Shown here piece by piece: positions 56,957 to 64,000 of a stretch of 64,000 bases of DNA. The notes under the pieces are model-generated. The model saw only the letters and a list, made by a program, of their open reading frames with translations, was not told the origin of the DNA and searched no databases. How positions within the stretch are numbered: the stretch's first letter is position 1; the number at the start of each line of letters is the position of its first letter. The stretch comes from Albula goreensis. Taxonomy: Eukaryota; Chordata; Actinopteri; Albuliformes; Albulidae. A program made the translations under genes and the position numbers. The stretch spans positions 28,929,906-28,993,905 of the forward strand of contig CM040745.1 of NCBI GenBank assembly GCA_022829145.1, written 5' to 3'.

Positions 56957-59900
56957 CGTTTCCCTTGCTAGTCAATCAAGGTTAGCCAGCTACAGCTAGT
57001 GAGCTTTGGTAATGTTACATTGATAACACTGGGCTTTCAACCTGATGGATCTCACACAGCATAATGACTGTTTGAATACATCATTTTAAAAAAGATAATG
57101 ATAAATAAAATATAAGTCACATAGTCTTAAAAGCTTAGTTGCTTCTCACTATGCTTGAATGGATCCAGTCATGAGAGTCACATGATACCCCAAATACTTA
57201 AGAAAAACAATATATTTTTATATTAATTTTATGAAAGCATTAAGGAGCTTTGAACCAAAACAAGTGCATATTATTTTACATGAAAATTTTAATGTAGACC
57301 CCACAACAACCTGATACAGTACTGTACATACAACATACATAACATAAATACATATGTTAATGTACTCAAAATATGAATTTTGTAAAATGTTCTGTGTAAT
57401 ATATGAATATTTCTTTGGGAGACAACTATTAAACACCAAATATGACTTTTCTCCCTGAACCCTCATTAACATTAAAAACATATCTTAGGAAGACGGTAAT
57501 TGTATTTCTGCTGAAAATAATCATAATGACATATATCAATGTTCAGTGCCTTACAATCAATGAAAATTACAAAGCTCATATGTTTGTTTTTGTCAAGATT
57601 GAGGAATTTCTATGATAAAAAACTCTTGTTCCATTCGTTCTCTTTATTTTCAAATTACAGAAAAAATATCATTTGAAATGAATAATACCTTTTGTTTGCA
57701 AGACAGCACAATTTACAATGAATATCAAATGGTCACATTCAGTATTATTTCCATCTGGAATGAACCATATTGAGTAAGTGATGACTTCCAGGTACACACA
57801 TGTAAATGTGCATTTGAATGACGGAAAGAATGATACACCCATTCATTTTCAAGGATATGCAAATCACCTCGGATGACCTCTCCTTTGAAACAGCTCGTCT
57901 GTTCCCCTGCTTCTCTACCAGGCCAGCATTGCTGAGCATTAATGATCTGTGCATGAACAGTCTAGAGGGATTATATATGATGGACATCAAATATCTCTCT
58001 TTTTTAAAAAACACACAAAACACATGCATGGTAAACAGTGAGGATGTGCTTCATGAAAGCAGGACATTCACACAGCATCATTACCACTGGCCTCTGTGCC
58101 TCATCCTTTCAGTCCACATTGTAGAAAGTTGTTTCTTGGGATCTGTAAGATTTAAATTTGTTCAACCATTGTTCTTCTACAGGGAAATATTCATAACTCC
58201 ACAAACCACTAAAAAGAGAACACATTTTTCGCAGCTGATGAAAGACGGATTACATTCTCATTATATCAATACATATGGGGAGTTGTGGTTCCACTTTTTG
58301 CATTTTCAATGCAATGGTTATCACAAACCCTTGTAATTTTTCCCTTAGCTATGCATATCTTATTCATTAAATGCATGCTCTGCGGAGTAAAACATATTTG
58401 TTCCAGGATTTGAAAAAGCCGAGTTTCCTCATCAAAAAAACAGGTCTTAAACAGTATGCCAGAACTGTATCTGCATACTACAAAGAAGTGTATCTGTAAG
58501 ATGGACCACTTCCCTATTTGTTTTTCTCCTCTTGGAAAATTGACCTTTGTGTTAATTTTTTTTTCAAACAGAAAGTTCCAATGATAAAAGAATTATATGC
58601 CAAAAATAATGAGCACCTCACGTTATGTACTTTTTTTAACGGCAACTTCCTGATGAACTGAAACAGACTTTAAAAGCGATGAAAGCATGACTGGATGTTT
58701 TTACTTGTTTTAATGTGAGGGGGTGGAGCTCCATGCTGAGCAGGTAAGCTCTATTCTTTGGGGGGTGGACCCTGTGCTGCTTTGAACCTGGCCCTTGGTG
58801 ATTTGAACAGGGAACTGGGACAAGATCTTTTCTCTCCATTTTTTGACATACAGATGCATTTTTGAAAAGATATAAAAGCCATTGATAAATCTTATTCAGT
58901 ATGTGGGCAATTAAGCCACTTTTATGTGATGCTGATAAACAAATATCTGTATGCGGCTTGTAATACAGAAACACAAATGGTGGACAAATTTGGATTAGAT
59001 GGCCCTCATGTCCCTCTCGGAAAAGCCCTTAATTAGTTCACAAAGCTCTTTTTATTTTGCTCATTTGTACTTGTATATAGTGAATTGATTAATGGCGAGG
59101 CAGTTCCAGTATGATGATAGCATATTCAATGAGATAAAGGTCCTCCTGAAAATCTAAGGATGACATTACCTAACCAGCAACCAGGAAAAAGGAGGCATTC
59201 AGTTAAATATATACCTGAGAGGCACAAACAAATGGAAGGAATGAGTCTTGCATGCCAAAATTTCAATATATGCATAGAGATGACAGAACCACAGGGATAT
59301 TTTCTTTTACCTAATTATATTGGGTAGTATACTCTTATATGGTGAGCATCTTACCAATTAAATTTAATAAAAAATACAATATTGCACCAGCTTCACCAAA
59401 CTAAATACATGCACTAAAACTGCATGATAATGGTCTGAACAGCCTTTCTTCATTTTTGTTTTGCAAAATTTCCTCAATGTCAGTATTTTTCTGCAGTTAT
59501 ATTAATTTGGACTGACACTGACAAAACCAATTCCCTGTTTTGATTTGCACAAGTGTTAGTTATGTAACCATGGTATATCATAAAAGATGACATGTCTGCT
59601 AGAGAGTGCTGTTAGGTATGAAGTACAATAACATCTAATGGGGGAGAAATCATATCCATCACAATGTCTTCTGACACATAAAACAAAACTGAGAATTAGT
59701 CAAAGTTAGTCTAAATCTTTCCTTGAAAAGCTTACAGCTTATGCCATCAGCTCAGTGTATAGCAATGTATACCACGTTTAAACAACTGAGAGTTGAAGTG
59801 AGAACACTATGAGTTGAAACCTCTCCGAGCAAATTTTCTTCAAGTGTTTTTGGAAAAAAGAGGTAATGAAAAAGTGAGTGAAAAAGATGTGGCCTAAGAT

Positions 59901-60844
59901 GATAAGAGAATGTCTGATGATCAACTGTCAAATATAACATTTTTTAATCATATGGGAAAACCAATTACATAATTCTTTTTCAGGAATTACACTATTATGT
60001 ATATGTTGACAATCAGTGAGTAGGACAAGAACTATCTATTTTATACTTGCATACTGCACATATAGATACTCGAATATTAATGATTCATCTGCTGATTTTT
60101 AAGACATTGAAAGCCAACAATATGTTGATTCAGCCAACCTAGTCATCTGTGAACAAATAAATGGTCCAAGTTACAAAATGAACAGTTTTCAAACTGTGCT
60201 TTAAAATAGCTTACAAAATACACTATGACATTTGTAAGCAAGCATTTTTCAGACAGTGCATCCTAAAAGTGATTAGTTGTAATGACTGAGTTCAAATCCA
60301 TACACTGCTAGTGTGAAGCTCATAATCAGTGTCACAGCTTCTGAGGTTCTTGCCTCTGTAATATGAAATAACTGTGTTTGACTGTGGGTGTACTCTATTG
60401 TACGAGAACTGTAAACTTTTGAAAGGGGATGTTACAGGGTATAGAGTTGTAGTTGTAAATGGTTTCTATATTATGGCTGATTTTGTGAGGTCTTAATTAA
60501 TCACAATCTATAGGTCAGAGGTTGGCCTTTCCGATGTTATCTGTTTTATGACAATATACTTGCTAGGTTTAAAGTTGTAAATTGACTTGATTTTTGTTTT
60601 ATCATGATCCTTTAAGTTCATAAAGATTTACAAAAAAAAAGATTGTAACCGTTAGCTCATACTGCTTGTATGATACCAATCACATATGACTGTGGAAGAC
60701 AACAGTGTTATATGTTGAGTGCACAAACATACAGGGACCTTGCTAACCAAGGCAGCAATGAAACAGATGGGTGTATTCACCTTACCCACTACCGTACCCT
60801 GGTGCCAGCTGTTGCCACATCACTGTGAACCTGCCCATAGTGAG
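56957..60844. other. AT-rich non-coding stretch
   Basis: No gene supported. The longest open frame of the window (57818-58336, 172 codons, plus strand) lies here but has AT-rich third positions and no recognisable domain. Positions 58900-59190 are repeat-free and look like conserved non-coding DNA (inference). Confidence 0.4.
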
Positions 60845-60900
60845 TAATAGCTCAAATGTTGCAGCTGCCAGTTTGAATCCCAGCTGAGGTACACACAGGT
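60845..60900 (+). repeat. Possible SINE head fragment
   Basis: The A-box-like taatagctcaaatg and the B-box-like gtttgaatcccagc match pol III promoter boxes, but they are only about 20 bp apart instead of 30-40, so the head has a deletion or the match is chance. Confidence 0.3.
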
Positions 60901-61610
60901 GCACAGTGAGTATGTGCCTTCTCTGTGCCTCAGCTGAAAGCCCAACTACATTTTAAGTGATGGAAAGAGACCAAGAGTTGAAAAGCCAAAAATGAAGGAA
61001 AGACAACATTTCAAACAAACACTGCTTTTCAAAATACTGCTTTACTGTGACTTATTTTCACCATTCAATAGGTTAGTGGCGTGGGTTCTGTTCTATGGTC
61101 ACATGACCCACAGGGTATCCATTTTGAGTAGGCATTTTGTTGAAAAGCAAATGCTGTAGGTATAGTAATGGGCTTGTAGTGTCTTGACCATTTTCTCTCT
61201 GTGCCTCAAGATCTAGATGCTTTGTGTGTATTATCCAACACTTCCCGACAGTGTCACCTCAAATGAAAGAATACTGCTCCACAACTGTTGTCTGTTTACA
61301 GCACAGTAACCCAGACACCATACAGCTGTACATATTAATGCTTCACTGAAACACAGTTCATCTGGTTTCCAGTAAAAAGTCCAAAGGGACTCCTTTCTCT
61401 GAGTCACAATAGGGAAACGCTCTCATGTAATTCGCCTGAGTTAGGCGCTCTGATAACAAGGCATCTCAGAAGCCAAATGTATCTAGGTAGATTAGCTGGA
61501 CAGGAACAACACAACACAAAGTATTTACAATGAAAAGACATAATAAGTTAAGCATTTAAACACCAAAACTGACAGATGGCTGACATTGTTTAACATATTC
61601 ATAAAACCTC

Positions 61611-61815
61611 CATTATCCTCTGAAATGTAATTAAGACTCACAGAGAGCCATACTGCAGCACTGCTTACACCATTATCCCCTGAAATGCAATTAATACACA
61701 ATGGCAGATATACTTTATAACAAGCTATAGCATTATCCCTCAGAATGCAGTCAATACTCACTGGCAGATGTCCCGTTAGATACCTTAAACCATTATTCTG
61801 TTGAGCTGAGCGTTA
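61611..61815. repeat. Degenerate 60-bp tandem repeat, about 3.5 units
   Basis: Units start at 61611, 61671, 61731 and 61791, exactly 60 bp apart, each with cattatcc followed by ctgaaatg-like and aattaa-like positions, then gcagat in the middle. A weaker unit may precede at about 61560. Despite clear divergence, the spacing has no indels. Confidence 0.75.
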
Positions 61816-62399
61816 TATTTCTGTAATTGAATAATTAGGGTGTTCCGTAACATTGTGCCCAACATTATGAGTGCAGATGGGTACACAGACTTGGCGTATG
61901 GGGCATGGCTGAGGACATGCCAGACTAACATCACCACCAGATTGCCTCTCTGCATGTTTAATGACAGGCTAAAGGCAAGGGTGCCAAACGTCTACCCATT
62001 ACATTGCAGCCTAATGGACCATTAACAAAAGGCACAGTGAGTCAGGCAGGGTGGGCAGTAATGATTCCAGTTTTAAAGAATGGAATATTCACAATGGGTT
62101 TTTTGCCACCAGAAATGCTAATGTCACCACTTATGCATTTTTTATTGTTGGTCTTAGTGGCAGAGTCCAAGGCGTTATGAGTGAAAATGTATCACTACCA
62201 TCTGAGCGTTCCGCATTGTTTGAAGTTAAGCTGGGAAAAGTTAGCCAGAGGAGGGGAGGAATCACAATCGGCAATGCACTGGTTTTAGGTGAACAACTTG
62301 AAAGATTGCATAATTAAAGATGTAGTGATGCTGTAGTGAACAGGTGCACAGGGTCGGAGAGCTCTCACTGTTGAATTTTGACATTTGCTATGCATGCCA
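61816..62399. other. Non-coding stretch
   Basis: Open frames at 61840-62025 and 62051-62317 lack coding-type codon use. No repeat recognised. Confidence 0.4.
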
Positions 62400-62790
62400 G
62401 AGGGGAGGATTATTGTTTCGGTTTCACGGTTTTGTTTGAGTTCGTGTTTTGTTTTCAATGTGCTTTTGTTTTCATTCTCTTTCTCCGCCCACCTTTTTAC
62501 CATGTTGAACAATGTGTTTCACCTGCCCTGCTGTGTCAATCTCATTTGTTATTAAAGATGTCAGTGTTTTTGATGCTGTCGCTACAAGCCTTTTTGAACG
62601 TTATTAGGTCTGCACTGTTTTCTGATTTTGACTTTTGCTGAGCCTGAGAGAACTCTTTTGCCTGTTTTTGACCATTCTCCTGGATTGTGTTTTGACTTTT
62701 GCCGTGTCTCTTGGTTTTGACCTCTGCCTGATTACCGACTCTGATTTTGGATTTGTTTTTTTGGCTCATTAATAATGCATTATCTAAGTG
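62400..62790 (+). mobile_element. Possible LTR fossil, Gypsy-like
   Basis: T- and C-rich sequence with repeated ttttgacttttgc and ttttgacctctgcctg phrases near its end resembles the body of fish Gypsy LTRs such as the one at 45280. Clear TG...CA ends were not found, so it is a partial fossil or a false match. Confidence 0.3.
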
Positions 62791-64000
62791 TCTGAATACA
62801 CATTTTTTTGTGTTTCTTAATGCCTGGGTAATTAAAGGAGTTGCAAATTAATTATTGCAAAAACTTAGGAAGAGACCTGGTAAAATATTCATACGAGTCA
62901 TCAGACCTGACTTAACAAGATGGGTAACAGAAGTGGCTTAACTGATGGTGCCCGTGATTTATCATCCACAGAAAGAAGGTGCAAACTTCATTCAAGAATA
63001 ATGACATGGCAGCTATTAGTGGTGCTGGGAAAAATCTTTGGCATCTATGGTTAAATTTAATGTTTCACTTCTTAGCTGCACAAAAAAGGAAAGAAAAAAA
63101 CATTATGGATTCATTGTGTCAGTCATTGTAGTCTGTGTCATACTGTTAATCTTAGTATTGATCCCAGTCCTCTTTTGTAAAAATTAATTGTGGTTGGTAG
63201 CATCCAGTTTGCTGTGGATTATTGACTGGCAGGTCAAAGCATGGACTGACTTTGATCGCTTCGATTACAATGGAATGTTCTGGAGAGGTGCACTGCCATG
63301 TGCTCGGACTTATTGAGAACAGCTTTATAAGTGAGGCACTATGGTTGCTCTGAAATACAAAACACAAAAGCAAGAGGAAAATGCAAGAGCAAAAACGTGC
63401 AGCCCTGAAATACAAATACATCAACTTCACCAAGTATTCTTTGGCACTGGGATGTGAATGATTGATTTTCGTAATTGCACGCTGCAGTTTTCACCTCTGG
63501 GTAGTTTGTGTTTTGCACTTCGGAACGGTTCCTTTTTGTTTGTGTATGTAGTATTTGCATGCTCGGCTACAGTCTTTGTGGTTGCATTTTCTTCCAGCAT
63601 TTTTATTTTGCACATTTTTTTGTGTTTTCATTTTTAGTTTTACACTGAAGAGCCACATAGTCACACAGTTATATGCAAAAATTTCAGCAAACATACCTCC
63701 ATTTTCACAGCTCAGTCTCCTACATTCCAAAGAACACAATTTAAATGCCAGTGGGAGGCAAATGTAAAAGTTCCAGTCGTGATTTTTTTGCAATCGAGTG
63801 AACGGCTTAAAAAATTCAGTTTGTCTCCATGCTCATGCTTTGTATATTACTGTAATGCTAAGAGTACACAATAATATGACTAATAATGCAGTGGGACTTT
63901 GTGCTTTAATGTCAATGTAAAAGCCAGCCATAGTAAACAATGACACTGTGTTATGTTATAGCTAGGGCTCGAGTTAAGAGGGGGATGTGGGGGGATGCCA
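62791..64000. other. AT-rich non-coding stretch
   Basis: No gene supported. Positions 62815-63060 are repeat-free and dense in TAATTA-type cores (possible regulatory DNA, inference). Overlapping minus-strand frames at 63152-63793 arise from A- and T-rich sequence. Confidence 0.4.

Noticed and set aside
57818-58336. Longest open frame of the window, 172 codons on the plus strand.
   Set aside because: Third positions follow the local AT-rich composition, no domain or signal is recognisable, and no splice or promoter context was found. One run of this length is only mildly surprising in 64 kb.
63350-63650. A-rich and T-rich segments with partial inverted similarity (aaaatgcaag / tgcattttc).
   Set aside because: Similarity is low-complexity and no ends or target duplication could be defined.

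Overview
The window looks like nuclear DNA of a ray-finned (teleost-type) fish. It is AT-rich, carries long CA/GT and CT microsatellites, and holds repeat families typical of fish: a tRNA-like SINE with an (AATGT)n-type tail, a 5S rRNA-like SINE, Tc1, Tigger/pogo and hAT DNA transposons, the 3' end of a CR1/L2/Rex1-like LINE, and a solo-LTR fossil. The species cannot be fixed from sequence alone. No complete protein-coding gene, rRNA, tRNA or CRISPR array was found. Most open reading frames are chance.

Layout. 1-6 kb: a (CA)42 tract, a 30-bp minisatellite, a (GT)30 tract and a full-length SINE copy. 6-7.2 kb: a 45-bp-arm foldback beside a DNA-element-like block, then a short segment with coding-type codon use. 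7.2-20 kb: unique AT-rich DNA with a 29-bp minisatellite, an inverted-repeat element with a hammerhead-ribozyme-like core (15.7 kb), and a dinucleotide-repeat cluster (17-19 kb). 20-26 kb: a well-formed minus-strand microexon (20.0 kb), a 5S-like SINE and a minus-strand exon-like segment of exactly 46 codons (25.4 kb). 29.6-30.1 kb: a deleted Tc1 copy. 34 kb: an eroded DNA transposon. 38.2-39.85 kb: a Tigger-like element split by a hAT element that has a perfect 8-bp target duplication. 42.7 kb: a degenerate ~50-bp tandem array. 45.3-46.3 kb: an LTR fossil. 48.4-48.9 kb: a LINE 3' end. 50-52.4 kb: more repeats and one coding-like segment. 53.5-53.85 kb: a probable minus-strand last exon with stop codon, short 3' UTR, AATAAA and GT-rich downstream element. 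56-63 kb: SINE pieces, a palindrome pair, a 60-bp tandem array and a weaker LTR-like fossil.

Interpretation. The splice-bounded segments suggest that the window overlaps at least one sparsely exonic minus-strand gene: one gene appears to end near 53.5 kb, and the 20.0 and 25.4 kb exons would lie in another gene or in alternative ends. None of these peptides was recognised, so no function is given. The rest reads as intron or intergenic DNA shaped by repeat insertion. A few repeat-free, motif-dense stretches look like conserved non-coding DNA, but that is inference only.
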